From Toxoplasma gondii ME49 (Eukaryota; Apicomplexa; Conoidasida; Eucoccidiorida; Sarcocystidae), in assembly GCF_000006565.2 (NCBI RefSeq), contig NC_031477.1, forward strand, positions 3,256,043 through 3,320,042: a DNA stretch of 64,000 nt. The letters are read 5' to 3'. Under the pieces are notes generated by a model. That model saw only the letters and a list, made by a program, of their open reading frames with translations, searched no databases and had not been told where the DNA came from. Made by a program: the position numbers and the translations under genes. The number at the start of each line of letters is the position of its first letter. Positions within the stretch are counted from its first letter, which is position 1. Positions 13,036 to 25,934 of the stretch are shown one piece after another.

Positions 13036-13957
13036 CATCATCTTTATGCGAGTACCACATCTTAAGAATTACTGCGTTGATGCATGCATTTCGTGGTAGT
13101 GGAGAAAGGAGCACTAGACGCAGGAAAGATTTCCGGAGGTGAGACAGCACGCTCGGGATCCACCTGGGCCTGGGCGCCCTGACTTTCTCGGGACCAGAAA
13201 CAAGGATCGCGAGAAAGGTAACGGAGACACCCAGTCAGAAAGGATGCGTTAGAGATACTAGTCGGCGTCTTGCGCGGTCAGTTGGACCCTGAAGAAGAAA
13301 CGCTTCAGCTTGCAAGCACAAGATGTACAGGCGCCCTCGCCCACAGCGAGAGACTTTCGGTTTCTGTCCCACGTCGGGGGTGTATGGACACTCGAGCGAA
13401 CCTACGGGCGGCCGAGCAAAAACTCCATTTTCCGTTCCTTTTCTTCTTTTGCTCACTAAATTCAAACTGCGTACGCCTTTGCTCCATCCGAGCCGTTCTT
13501 CCCACAGATACGTCTGGAAACATCGATTTCGAACATCTATTTCGAAAAATATGCACTTGGAGGTACATCTCTCGCTCACGCTTCTCCCTTGTTTCTCCTT
13601 TTCTCTTGATCTCCTACACATCATGTTTTCCGTCTCTTTTCCTCGCTCATGTCCCTCTCTCTCTCTTGCTCTCTCTTGCTCTCCCCCACTCTTGGATTTC
13701 TCTCCCTTGTTCGCCTCAACTTCCTGTCCGCCCTCTCGATCTGTCTTGTGCAGCTTGCGGCTTCCTATCGCTGGTTCGCTCTCGCTGTTCCCTCTGCCTC
13801 GTGTTCTCCTGGACGTCTCCTTTTCCCTGTGTAGCTCTCCTTTGTCTTCTCAGTGCTGCTCTGATTCGCCGCGTCTCTTGGGAGGAAAACGAGAAGAATT
13901 GACCTTGCCCAACTCGACCCACACCTGGGGCAAAGTCGTTTGATTCGTCGACGCTCT
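12462..13957. other. convergent spacer between NAF1 and VPS8
   Basis: The 3' ends of NAF1 (+) and VPS8 (-) face each other across about 1.5 kb. A TA run followed by GATA units lies at 12988-13032. The 13560-13860 part is pyrimidine-rich on the + strand. An acceptor-like and a donor-like site flank a short open stretch near 13506-13562 on +, but nothing recognisable is encoded. No gene supported. A small further VPS8 exon cannot be excluded. Confidence 0.6.
12988..13032. repeat. (TA)n plus (GATA)n array
   Basis: TA run followed by four GATA units in the NAF1/VPS8 spacer. Confidence 0.9.
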
Positions 13958-16900
13958 TCACTCTTCGAACGTTCCTCTGGCGGACAGCCGAGCTCGGTGC
14001 GGGTCTCGCGCCGACCACCCGAGGCCCAAGTCGAGAGCGACGCACGCACTGCATGGAGAAATTTCGAGAGGATTGTCGCCTTCCTGGAGACAGGCAAAGT
14101 GGAAGAGATGACCGCAGGGAAAGGCCGCGATGGCGCTCCTTTGTCGGTCGCTCTGTCGATCTTTCTCTGGCGACCGACAGAAGACCCGCTCCCCGCCGTC
14201 GCCACGGGAGGTCGCCGCATAGTAGGCCTGCGCGCCGCCAGCTCCTGAGGCCTGAAGCAGCGTCTTTCTGGAAAACCGAGAAGACGTCAGCGACCGTGAA
14301 GCTCGGCTCGCGAGCAGCGATGCATGCACCCCCGGCGGCGGAGGCAGCAGCAGATGCCCGTGACAAGCAGAGCAGGTCAAGGTCGCATGCGCAGAGGAGA
14401 CCGCGTTGCCTGCAGAGACAACTTTGATCACAATCCCCCGCCGGCGAGAGGCTTCCACGCGGCTAAACAACGCCGAAGTGTCTGCATTCGCTAAAGAAGA
14501 ATACGCGTCCAACAAAGTCTGTTGATACGACAAACCACTCAACATACTCGCCTGCACCACACACACACACGCAGTTCTACACCGAAATCAACGCAAGTCT
14601 TCATCAGTGGCCGCTTGCCAACGTAAAAATATATATATATATAAATAAATATATAAATAAATATATAAATATATCATACAGATGAAAGGCTACATTTCTA
14701 CATCTGCACCTGTATATATGTCAAAACCTATATATATATATATATGTATATATGAATAGACGCATGCATAGGCACGTTCACTATACTTGGTGCACTGAAC
14801 ATGCAGGTCATGGAAAGCACGGTTGAACTTGGATCCGTCCTCGTATTTGTCGTTACGGATCGCTTCGGTTCATTTCTCTTCCGTTTTAACTGCTGTCGCC
14901 TCAAGAGGTTTGCAGGGGGTGCTCGACCTGTCTACCCGGTGTGAGACTTCTTTGCCATGAAACGCATTCCCTTTAGATGTCCAGGGGCTCTGCTTTCAAA
15001 GCAACTGAAGACCACGGATTGATCTAACGAAGACCATTCTGGCAATCTGGGATCGCTCTTTTCCTATTTGGTTGGCTCCTTGTTTTCTTTGTCTTCTTTC
15101 TCTTCTCTTTCTTTTGTGTCTGCATTTTCCCTGTCTCTGTGGCCTGCTTACGAGAGGACGCTTGAAGACCGCGAGTTGAATGTGCCGGTGCGTCTTGGTG
15201 ATTCGCTTGAGCGTTTCGGGCAAAGAGGCGATAGTCATCACGCCTGCATGAAGAATAGCCGAGAGGAGCTCAGAGAGAACGAGTTCGTAGAGGAGGCCTC
15301 GGAGCGTCTTGCGCATCCCCTTCCTGCGATCCTTCCCTCTGCCTGCTCCCGCGCCTCCTCGCTCTGCTCTCCGCTCAACAGCTTCGGAGACACCCTGCAG
15401 TGTCGAGACAGAACCGGAAGCATCCGACGAAGAAGCAGAAGACGTCGAGTTCAGAAGTTGAGGAAACGCCTGTTGTGCGTGGACGACGAGAGTGAGGAGA
15501 CCGAACCACAGATCCTCGAGTTGCTGCTTCTGGAGAAGATGAGCGTTCCGGCTGCTGACCCAGTTCGCGGTTTCGACGAGTTCGAACAGACTCCCCACAT
15601 CCTCCATGTCGCTCCACCAGAAGGACTGTCTGCCCGGCTCCTCGTCGAAGGCGAAAGCCTGCGGGACCCTCGCCTCCCGCTTTCGCGCGTCGCTCTCCCG
15701 TCTGTACACCCCAGCAGCGCCTGGAGCCACCGAGGCGCGTCCCCCCTCCTCGCCACCATGTCCTCGAGAGACAGAAGGAAGAAGATCTGCGAGCTCCTCG
15801 GGTGGACCCTCGCGCGCGGGTGCGAAGACCGGGTGTACGTCCTCCCCACGCGAGACGCGGACGCCTGAAGGCAGCAACATCGGCAGGAGCCTGTCTGCGT
15901 CGGCGAGGCCGGGATGCGCTGCATGCACAGCTCCGGCTCGCAGTCGCGCGCCGGACTTCTCCGATTCGTTGCTCGAAGAGTGAAGAGCGAGGTAGCATCG
16001 GCCGTCTTCGTCAGCACCGGAGGAAGAGCGAAAGAGAGAAGACGCTCTTCCGTCCTCGCCGAACGCACTCGCGAGGCCGTGGATCGGGTGACTAGGAGGG
16101 TACCGAGGAAGTAGAGCACGCAGCAGCGGCAGAATGCTAAAGTCGGGAGTGAGGAAGAGCGACCGGAGTCGGTCCAAGCCTCGGGCAAACGACTGCTGGA
16201 ACAGGCGAACAATGCCCTGAAGTGCGCGAGACGACAGACACACAAAGAGAAGCCAAGGGACGGAAAGATAGCTGAAAATACATGTCGAAAAAACGAGGCA
16301 CTCAGACGCGCTCTCCAGAGGAACGAGGAGAGAAACGAACGGAGGATGCCAGTCAGACGCGCAGTGCGGAATGGAGGCAGTTGCCGCGAAACGGGCAAAC
16401 GCAGAAACCCAGCACAGCAGAAAGAGCGACGAGACAGACACAGGCGGCGAGGAATGAGAAAGTCAACTAGGGAGCCTCGCAAAAAAGGAGAACTGGACTT
16501 CTGTGGAGTTGCCCAGGACCGAGACGGAACTACAAGGCTGCGAAGAAGGATCGCAGAGGACGCGAAACTTCATGCCACTACGGGAAGGCGAGAAAGGTTC
16601 GTTTTCCCCTCGCCGATATCACCCCTAGCGAGAACGATCCAGGTACTTGAAAGCGAGAGGACAGGCGTTGGTACATTCTACTACTCGTACACAGCGCTTC
16701 TCGCGCGTAGTTGACGGTGCACAAAACTCGCATCGAACAGGCAGAACCGCTGTGGTACCTGAGAAGCTGAAGAGGACTGCCGTGAGGACGAAATCGAGAC
16801 AACAACGTTCTTGACGGCTGCGACTCACCGCCATCTCAGCGAACCTCTGAAGGCAGCTACAAGCGGTGGATGTCAAGCGGTACCGACATCCGAGGTGGAT

Positions 16901-19900
16901 CCGCTCTCTCTCTCTCTTTCTCACCTGGAAGTCGCCTGTGCGCTCTAGGAGGTAGGCGCATGCATCGAGAACTTGAAATTCCTCGCAGACGCGGAGACAG
17001 GCAGCGAGAGGCAGACGCTCCTGCTGCTGCAGGACGAGGCACACGCGCCGAGGCTCGAGCTGGCAAAGGAGGCGAATGTATCTGAGAAGAAAAGAGGCAC
17101 AGGGTGGAGAGGCGGAACGTGAGAAGCTCTGGCCCAGTCCGAGAAGAACATGCGAGAGAGCGCGACATGTGCGAGGGTCGTGGAGGTGACGCAGAAGACG
17201 AAAAAAAACAAAGAGTTCGACAAAAGAACAACAGGTGGACACGACAGACGCTGGAAGGACGGAGGCGCCTGGGAGGAACATGCGGGGCGCGGAACGCGCG
17301 CGGACGAGAGGCGAGGAGATTGAAGGGAGAAGAGGAAGAAAAAGAGGAGAGAACAGCAGTCGCGGCCCGACGAAGAGGAGGACGAGCTGGAACGACAGGA
17401 AACCGACATAAAACAGAAAGGAAGAGAAACAGACTGGCACTAAGGCAATCGCCAGCGACGGACCTGGGTACAGAAAGAGCAGGAAGTGAAAAAGGGAGCA
17501 GGGCCGATCAGAAATCGAGATGTAAACAGGCAGGTGGACCCACGGTGAGGAAACAGAGAAAGTGAGGAGAGGCGCAGCTGTCTCGCCTTTTTTTTCCTTC
17601 TCTCTTTGGTGTCGCTTCCCCTGTCCTACCGAAACAGGAACGCGGTGGTCCATAGACGCGAGAAGCACACACATCTGCATGCATGCACTTGAGAACGCTT
17701 ACCGTACGAGTTGGCTGTGGACGAAGCTTCTGTGCTCTGCGAGCGAGACGAAGAAGGAACTGCTCCCAGAGCTGCTTGTCGGCTCTTCCTCGCTCTGACT
17801 CATCAGTGCCTCCAAGAACTGCAGCTGGAGTTTCGGATGCGCGTCGAGAAGATCTACGATCGCACTGGGACTTCGAAAGAGTGCAGGGCCGGCCTCGACG
17901 GAGAAAGCCGCTTTCCCCTTCTCGCTCGTCACTCCCTCGGGACCCCGTGCCTCCGCCTCCGAGAGCGCCTGCTGCACCCTGAAGATCTCACATATAAGCC
18001 GAGCACTCTTTGTGCAGTTCAGCTCGACGAGCTGCGGGAGGTGTCTAGACACTGCGTGGAGGAAGCGGCGGAGGTCGAGCAGGACGACGCGCCACTTCAA
18101 GCTGGAGTCTCCACCCTTTTCCATCTCTCTCTCGTCTCTGGAGAGAAGCGCAGAGGTCGACGGAATCGCCCCCCAAAGCAGTGCACGGATGTAGACGAAC
18201 GCGCCTTCCTCGTCTGGCCCCTCCCCCTTCTGGCGCGGCGAATCTGCCTCGTGTGAGCCTCGACCCCCATCTGAATCGCCTCTCTCTCCGGTGTCTCCTC
18301 CTCGGCCCACGGCGTCGCTGGGGCCCTGCGGGGACTCCGCGCCGGCCGCTCCAGGCCGTAGGGCTCCAGCGCGGATCCAGAGGCCGAGCGATCTGTCGTA
18401 GTCTCTCTCAGCTTCGTAGAGAAAAGCAGCAGCTCGGAGGAATCCCCGAGAGGCCAGAAGCTCCTTGTCGCTCGCGTAGAGCCGCAACGCTCTCCGGACC
18501 TCTCGCCCCTCGTCCTCTCTCCAGCGACGCGCCCACTGCTGGGCCTCTTCAGCCTCGCGATTCAACACGGCCAGGAGCACCGTCTCTCGATCCCAAGCGC
18601 TCCAAGAGCCGCAGCGCGAACAAGAAGAATAAGAGGGAGAACAGGGGGGAGACGAAGAGGAAGAAGCTCTGTGTGGGTCTTGGAGAGAGTCTGGGTCTGG
18701 CCGGACGTCTGGCGAAACGGTGTCGCTACGTTCAGGCGTCGTGAGAAGCAGGGAAGACAGTTGCTTCTCCTCTAGCTCGGCGAGGGGCTGGCTGACCAGA
18801 AGTCGCAGGAGCGACAGAGTCGGGGGGATGTCAAATACGAGAAAGCGGAGAAGCGCGCGCCGCAGAGAAGAGACAGGAGGCAGCCAGCCACGCATAGCGA
18901 AGAATCCGACAAGCAACAACCTCCACAGAACGCCGTGCATCTCGCGTACCGTCTCCCGCAGCTCGTCAGTCAGCTGCCTCAGAGACGCCACTCCTTTCGC
19001 AAACGGAGACGCGAGCGAGAAACCTCCACCGGACGGCAAACAAGAAGCTCCAGAAGACGACAGACGCGCAGCGCCTCTGTCGCCTTTGGCTGGGCCTGTG
19101 TGCACTGCTGCGAGGGAATCGAGGGCCGCCGCGTATGCCTTATGCTGAGCTGCAGCGTCCACGATACAGTCTGCAGCAGCCGGCAGAAGCAAATTTATCA
19201 GAGAGAGAGTGTCATCCTCTTTCTCTCCGTTATCGCGCTCGCCTTCCCTACGCGGTTCGTCCTCTGCAGAGTGAGCGTGAGAGGCAGAGTCAGAGAGCCC
19301 TAGAGCCGCAGGCGAGGCAGGTCGGCTCGCTGCATGGGCGAGGAGAAGCGCAGAGAAGAGCTGGAAGACCATGCGGGGAGCCATCATGAAAAGCCGCTTG
19401 AAAATCTGCGGCGAGGCCCACCCCGGAGGCTCCAGCTGTTGCGGTTCTTCGCCCTCTGCCTCGACAGCTACGCGGTGGACGGGGCGGCCGCTAGAAGGCG
19501 TCGAGAAAAGAAAATCTAGGCGTCTCTTTAGAGACTCGTATGTCACCGAGGGCCGCCGAAACACGTACTCAAGAACGCTGCAGAGGCCGGGAGAGAAAGC
19601 CTGCCGGTGAAAAGGAGGCGTCGCGGGCCCTGCCGCGCGCTGTACGTACACCTGGTGGACGAGGCCGCAGCAGCTGCCTTCTCGCCAAAGGAGGTCGACA
19701 GCGCGCTTCTCTGCGCAGGACACAGGCTGAGGCCCAGAGGGAAGTTGGTTAGCATTCAACACAGGGTCGGAGGCGACAAGAAAGGAAGACGCTCTGCGAC
19801 TTCCACCTGCATGCAGCGGATACGGCAGATCCAGAGACACCGAGTAAAGGAAAAAAAACAACTCGCGAGTCGCGCGGAGATTTGCAACATCCCTCGGAGG

Positions 19901-22900
19901 GACAAAGAGGGGAAGCGCCCCCACGGACCCCACACACGCCGCCGAATTGTCTCCAGGTCCGAGATCCGTGGCCTCGCCCTGCGGTTTCTCGCTCGTTCCA
20001 GAAGCCGCAGAAGAGGACGACAAAGCTGTCTGAAGCCAAAGAATGAACTTCTTGAAGATCACGTGTTGCAGGCGATACGCGTCGCCCATCAGCAGCTCGA
20101 CCGGTGTGCGGAAATCCGCAAAGGCTGAAAAGGCGCAGAGCCCAAACAAAGTCAAGAGCGCATGCAGACATGTACAGCTCACGCATGGACATGTGCACAT
20201 CAGAGCCTGGGGCGAAGGTGGGAGGGGAGGCTTCGTCATATCTTGCCATACACACATATATGCGTAAGTGCATTTATATATATATTTATATATATATATA
20301 TTTATATATATATATTTATATATATTTATATATATATATATTTATATGTATATATGTATATATACACACATACACGTAGTAGGTACACATACAGTTGATT
20401 ATATACCTAGATATACGATGAAGGCACACCTCCACGTATGTTTTGTCTGGCATACCTCTGCTGTAGGTCAAACATACACCAAGCCACATGCGGTGTACAG
20501 ACACGAGCTGGAGAACCTGGAGGAGGTCGACTGCGCCGGCAAGATTCGCGCCTTCGGCAGGGAGTTCTCCTTCGGCGGACTCGTCGCAGAGAAAGGCGCC
20601 CTCCACTTCTTTGCCGTCAGCAGGAATTTCGTCTACTTGCTGTCTCATTGGAACCCCAAAGAGACGCATGAGCACGAACTGAAGAAGCTGCCGAAGGAGG
20701 CGATACTTTAGCAAATTTCGTCTGAGCCGCTGCTCCACCCTTCGCCCGGCGGGCCTGGCCTTCCCGTTCGCTGGACCCTCCGCTTCAGTGAGGTGTACGT
20801 ACAGCTGAGGCAGGAGGGAGAACCGCTCTCTGCACGCGTGACCTTCATCGGTAGCCAGTTGCATGCGTGAGGTACCGTTTTCCTGTTCAGTGGCGCGTGG
20901 ACCTTCGCCGTCTTTCATCTCGAGCACTTCTCTTGTTCTGTCTCCAGTTTGTAGACTCCCCGAAAGTCTCCCGGCTCTCTCCACTTCCAACAGAGAAGCA
21001 AGAAGACTCTCTTCCGCTGCCGCATCCGCCCCCACAAGTCTCGTCAGGGCCCACAGCAGGCGACTGGGGAAAGGCCTGCCTTTTCCAGCTTCTTCGTCCT
21101 CGCGGCCCTCGCCGTCCTTCTCTTCCTTCCTCTCGACGTCTGTTCTGTCTTTTACGTCTGTGTCGCCTTCGTTTCTGTCGCCCCGTTTGCCGTCTTCTGC
21201 TTCCAGAGCTTTCTGTGTCTCTTCTGCGTCCTCGTCGCGCTCTAAGGCTTGAACAGCGAGCTCAAGCTGAGCCTCGAAGTGCGGGAAGAGAGATGTGAAG
21301 ACCCCCGGGTCGAGAGCGCCGGGCGGGAGTTTGCCGAGGACCAGGTACCGGACGAGGAGAGAGAAGAAGATTTGTCGAAGACTGTCGCCAAGAGAGACAC
21401 CGGGAGGAAGAAGAGACGCCGCATCGCTCGGTTCGTCTTTGCTTGCGGAGCCGTCTTGGGGAGACCCGCGCTCGTCGGCGCCGTCCAGTTCATCCAGAAG
21501 CTTCCAGAAGGAACGAAACATCACGCCGTTGAGCAGCGGATACAGCTGGAGTTTCACCGTCAGCTCGAAGGCGCAGAAGGCGAGAAGACGCACCAGCGCC
21601 AGCCACAGAAGGTCGCCCGGAGGAGACGCGAGGGAAGCTGCCTCTGAAGACGGGAGGAAAGGGGAGAGAGAAGGAAGGAGAGAAAGGAGGAGAGAGGAGA
21701 GAATGCGCCGGTTCCTCAAGGTGGAGAGACAGAAGGAGCGAAGAAGCGACGACGCCAAGAAAGAGAGAGCGGCAGCCTGCTTCCGAACGAGAAAGTTCGA
21801 AGAAAACGAGCAGAGCGGAGGCAGACGACCCTGAAGGCAAAGAAGCCCACAAGCGAGAGAGAACGCAACGCGTCTGAAGAGAGGGGGGCAGAGGCGCGTC
21901 CCTGTCATGGTCACCCTTGATTTTCCAGTTTCTCATGTGCCTCGAAAATCGCAGATCAAGGCTGTTCGTTATCCACGTTTTTCCGCGTTCCTCCGACCTC
22001 ACCCCTGGCCGTTCCACTCCAGCGTAGAACAGGGCCGTCCATGTGTTTTCTTCTTCGAGAAAAGTTCCGTTTTTAACGCGAGTCTCTGCCTCTGTGCCGC
22101 CGAACCACAAACGCTGTCTGTCGCGTTTTCCGACACCGCTTTCGAGGCTCCAGATCGAGCGTTCCCCGCGCTCTCGGTTCTGAGTTCCTCGCTCACGTCG
22201 TAGAGACACTTGATCACAGAGAGAACCTCGAGGCCTCTGCCTCCCTCCAAAAGCTCCTCGATAATCTCCAGCCACGAGCGAAGACGAACGACGACGAGGC
22301 CCTGAAAACGCAAAAAATGTGGTATGGCAAGGCGCTCAAATCCAGCACTTGCAGATCTAGAAAACAACCAACGCGGTAGACCCCTCACGTCGGTAGACAC
22401 TGAAATCGAATGCTTTTAGCTGTCTTCTCGGGGCCAGTGCGCTGGAGTCTTTTCCAAACCAGCCATGAAGGGGGCCATGGTCGTCTACATCTCAAGCAGG
22501 CGCCACAAAAGACAAATCGTGAGGGAGGAAATCCATCGCAGGTGCTGAGGCGAGGCGACAGGGAGTCGCCAAAGGCGGCCGCAGATCGGCGACCGCCAAG
22601 AGAAGCGAAGGAGGCCGACAGGAAGAAGAAACACCCGCGGCAGATGAATCGCAGCAGACAACGTCCATTTCTGGGAGGAATCAGCGAAGACGACGCGTTG
22701 CACCGATCGAATCGAGAGAAGCGGAGACGGCCACAAGCCTATAAATGGACCGTGACTCATCTGCAGCGCTTCCGTCCCCACTTCGACCCCGCCTCTGCTT
22801 CTTCTCTCACCTCGAGTCCGACGACCCAAACCTCTGTGGCGCCTTCGTCTCCCGGACATCTTCTCCTCTCTCTGCGTGCGCCTGTGTCGCCTCCGTCCGC

Positions 22901-25900
22901 ATCTTCACCAGAAAAAAAAATGTCTGCAAGCAAGGTCTTCTCGCGAGAAACACCGCCGTAGCCTAGAGACAGGGAGTTCGCGTAGGAGGCCGCGAAGACC
23001 GGCAGGGCCTCTGGCGCGACCTCGGCCTGGCCGCACGCGTCCGATTTGCCTGCATGCGCCTCCTCGGCCTCGCGGGCGCGAGCCCCGGCGTCGCCCGGCC
23101 TCTTGGCCCCGAACAGCAGCCGGTGTCGCGCGCCTTTCTCGCCGCCCAAGAGTCCCCAGGCCCAGCCCCCGTGAGTTCCGGAAAGAGACGCAGGAGAAGC
23201 CGGCCGCTCTTCTCGCTGTTTCTCGCGCTGCTGACGCACCAACTGACTAATGAGGCTCACGTCTGTGAAACGGTAGTACACCGGATTGGCCAGAGACACA
23301 TCCACTTGCTGCAGAAGCATCAACTCGACAAACGAAAAAGTGGAGGAAGAAGATGAAGAAATGGTAGGCGACGGCCTCTGTACCAGTTGGAAGAAGCCGA
23401 GCACGTTTACGGAGTTCATGATGCAGAGGATGGAGTCCCCGATCCCCTGGAGACTCTGGATGCGGTGTTCGAAGGAGAAGATTCGGCTTCCAGGCTCGAC
23501 AAAGAGGGCCTTGTTCCCCTCTGCGGGCTGTTCTGCGGCTCCGCCTGCTCCCAGACGCGGGCCGCGTGGGGTGCGAACGGCGAAGAGTCGGACCTCATTG
23601 GAGAGCCCGACGGCGACAACAGGGTCGTCGAAGAAGCGCTTCCGGTGAACTGCCGCTCGAAGCCAAGCGATGCACGGCAGGTCTGGAAGCGCAGTCTGCT
23701 GCAACTGCTTCGCGCCTGGGCTCGCGTCTTCTTCACTCTTGCGTTCGTCTCGAGTTCTGCCGAGCCGCGCCTCTCGCCGGGCCTCGCCCTCCAACACCTG
23801 GAAGGCCCCAGACTCGACCGAGGAGAAGGAAGAAGAGCACAAGCTTCTGGGCTCCGCCTGGCGCGGCGCCTGGCGACCGTACGGCGGTGGCTCTTCGTGT
23901 GGCGCAGCGCTGCTCACACCCTCGGCGGGTGCTTTGGAGCCCGACCCCGGGAGCGCGACTCGCAGAGACCCGGAGAGCAGGTCGAGGCGGAAAACGAGGG
24001 AAGGCTGAGGTAGCAACGCGAGAAGCAAAACCGCGTTGCTGCATGCAACCGCGACGACTTGAGCTTCGTCCGCAGGATGGGCAAGGCGAGAGGCCGCCTC
24101 GGGCGCCGAGGCCGTTTCTTCCCCCCAGTTCGGCCTGGCGGAGGCCTGCTCGTCCCCCGGAACCCCGCGTCCTAACAGGGGGAGCGCACGGAGGCCCCGC
24201 TCGAGGGCGGAGCCCCTGGAGGCGGGCGCAGAGGGCCCAGGAATGCCCCAGGCCGAGGCGGCCGGCGCGGGAGGCGGAGGCAAGACGCGAATGTCGAGGA
24301 TCGCGCCGAGAGTCTGGATCCCCGGGGTGACGAAGCGTCGGTCGCATGCAACCGACAGAAAAGCCTTCTGGAAGGAAAGCACAAACAAGTCTCCACGCTC
24401 GTCCGCGGCGAGTGCGACCGCGAGCGCCCCCGAGGGCAGCACACTCGAGCGCCCCAGGGATGGCACTGGCCACACGCTTGCGCCGTATGACGCCGCGGGA
24501 CTGGAGCCCGAGGCCCCGCCTTGACTCGACGCTCCGCGCCCGCCTGGCTCTCCACGACCCCCGAGCGAGATGAAACGGAGACAGCAGACGCTGCTGCTCT
24601 TGTTCTCCTTCTTCGTGTCCGCGCATGCGTTGCTCGACGCCTGGGGTCCCCTGTGGCCTCTGCTGCAGGCTTCGCTGCCTCTTGCCTGCTCCGACTCTGC
24701 AGAAGACGTCAAGGAGACACTGCCGCCCTCCTTCGACAACGCCAGCAGCGACGCCTGGTACCCGCGCAGCAAAGGCACACTCTGCTCGGCCTTCGCTGCC
24801 AGGAGGGCCTCTGCGTCCCCTCCCTCTCTCGGGTTCGCTGGGGTGTACGTACACCCGGGCGGTACCTGCTGGCGCTGCGCCTTCGTGGGGTGGATCTCGT
24901 ACAGCGCGACCGCGCCGCTTTTGTAGCCGACGAGGAGAAAGCGGAGGGAGTCTGCGAGGGAGATCGAGGATACAGCCCCCAGTTTTTCTTCTTCAGGTGC
25001 GCCCGTCGCCGAAATCTCTCCGAGACTTAACGAGAGGAAAGACGCAGGGGCAAGACTGCCACTCGAAGCGGAGGAAGAAGCGGAAGGAGACGCACGCGGC
25101 GGCTGTGCAGGCGGCGGAAGGAAGAGCGGAAAGGCCTCGGGAGAAGAGAAGAACGAGGCGAAGAAGCTCTGCCGCGAATCTGGGTCAGGGGCCACTGGCA
25201 ACGCATGCACGTCGACGAGAAGCGCAAAGCCCCGAGAAGTCCCGATCGCCAACAGACTCTGTGAACTGTCGAAGCATGTGGGAAGACCCACAGACGCCAC
25301 CAGAGACTGAAGCGAAGCGAAGCTGCGCAGCAGGTACAACAAACACAACACTGCATGCAAACGAAAGCCAAGTCAGCGACGCTCCACAAGCAAGAACGAG
25401 CATCATCATCACCTCGCGGCACTATCTGGGGATGGTAGTGGATGAATGTACCTTTACATGCATGTACCTATGTATGCTTGCATATCTGTATGTATGTATG
25501 CATGGATGTATGCATATCAGTATGTATGTATGCATGGATGTATGCATATCAGTATGTATGTATGTATGCATGTATGTGTATCTGTATGCATGCATGTATG
25601 TATATCTCGATACACAGTGTTCACATAAATGTATACAAGAAACAGATCTGTAACATTGTCGAAGTGGCCAGATCGACAGGGAAACTTCGAACTGTTGCTC
25701 GGGCTCCGCTGTTGGCTTCCAACCTGTCTGTCTCCTGTGTTTCCGAGCCTTCTTCCTCTGTACACGTTTCTCCCTCACTGACACTCTCCAACTCAGTGGG
25801 GATCACCTCTCTGTCGATGCTGCTTTCTCGTGTACAGCCGTCACTCATTGACTCCCCCCCCCCTACGCGTTTTCTACAGGTTTGCAGCCCACATATGGAT

Positions 25901-25902
25901 GC

Positions 25903-25934
<32 letters not shown>

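Noticed and set aside
13270..13902. 210-codon + strand frame between NAF1 and VPS8
   Set aside because: Largely the translation of a pyrimidine-rich tract (Leu/Ser/Phe runs) in a convergent 3' region.
20124..20206. alternative VPS8 exon 6 start at 20124 (TTTTCAG acceptor)
   Set aside because: The 27 codons upstream align with the Vps8 core helices, so the earlier acceptor at 20206 with a phase-0 GTATGT donor in exon 5 fits better.
25443..25615. regularly spaced repeats that could suggest a CRISPR array
   Set aside because: Units are contiguous tetranucleotide-derived repeats without unique spacers, in a eukaryotic intron.
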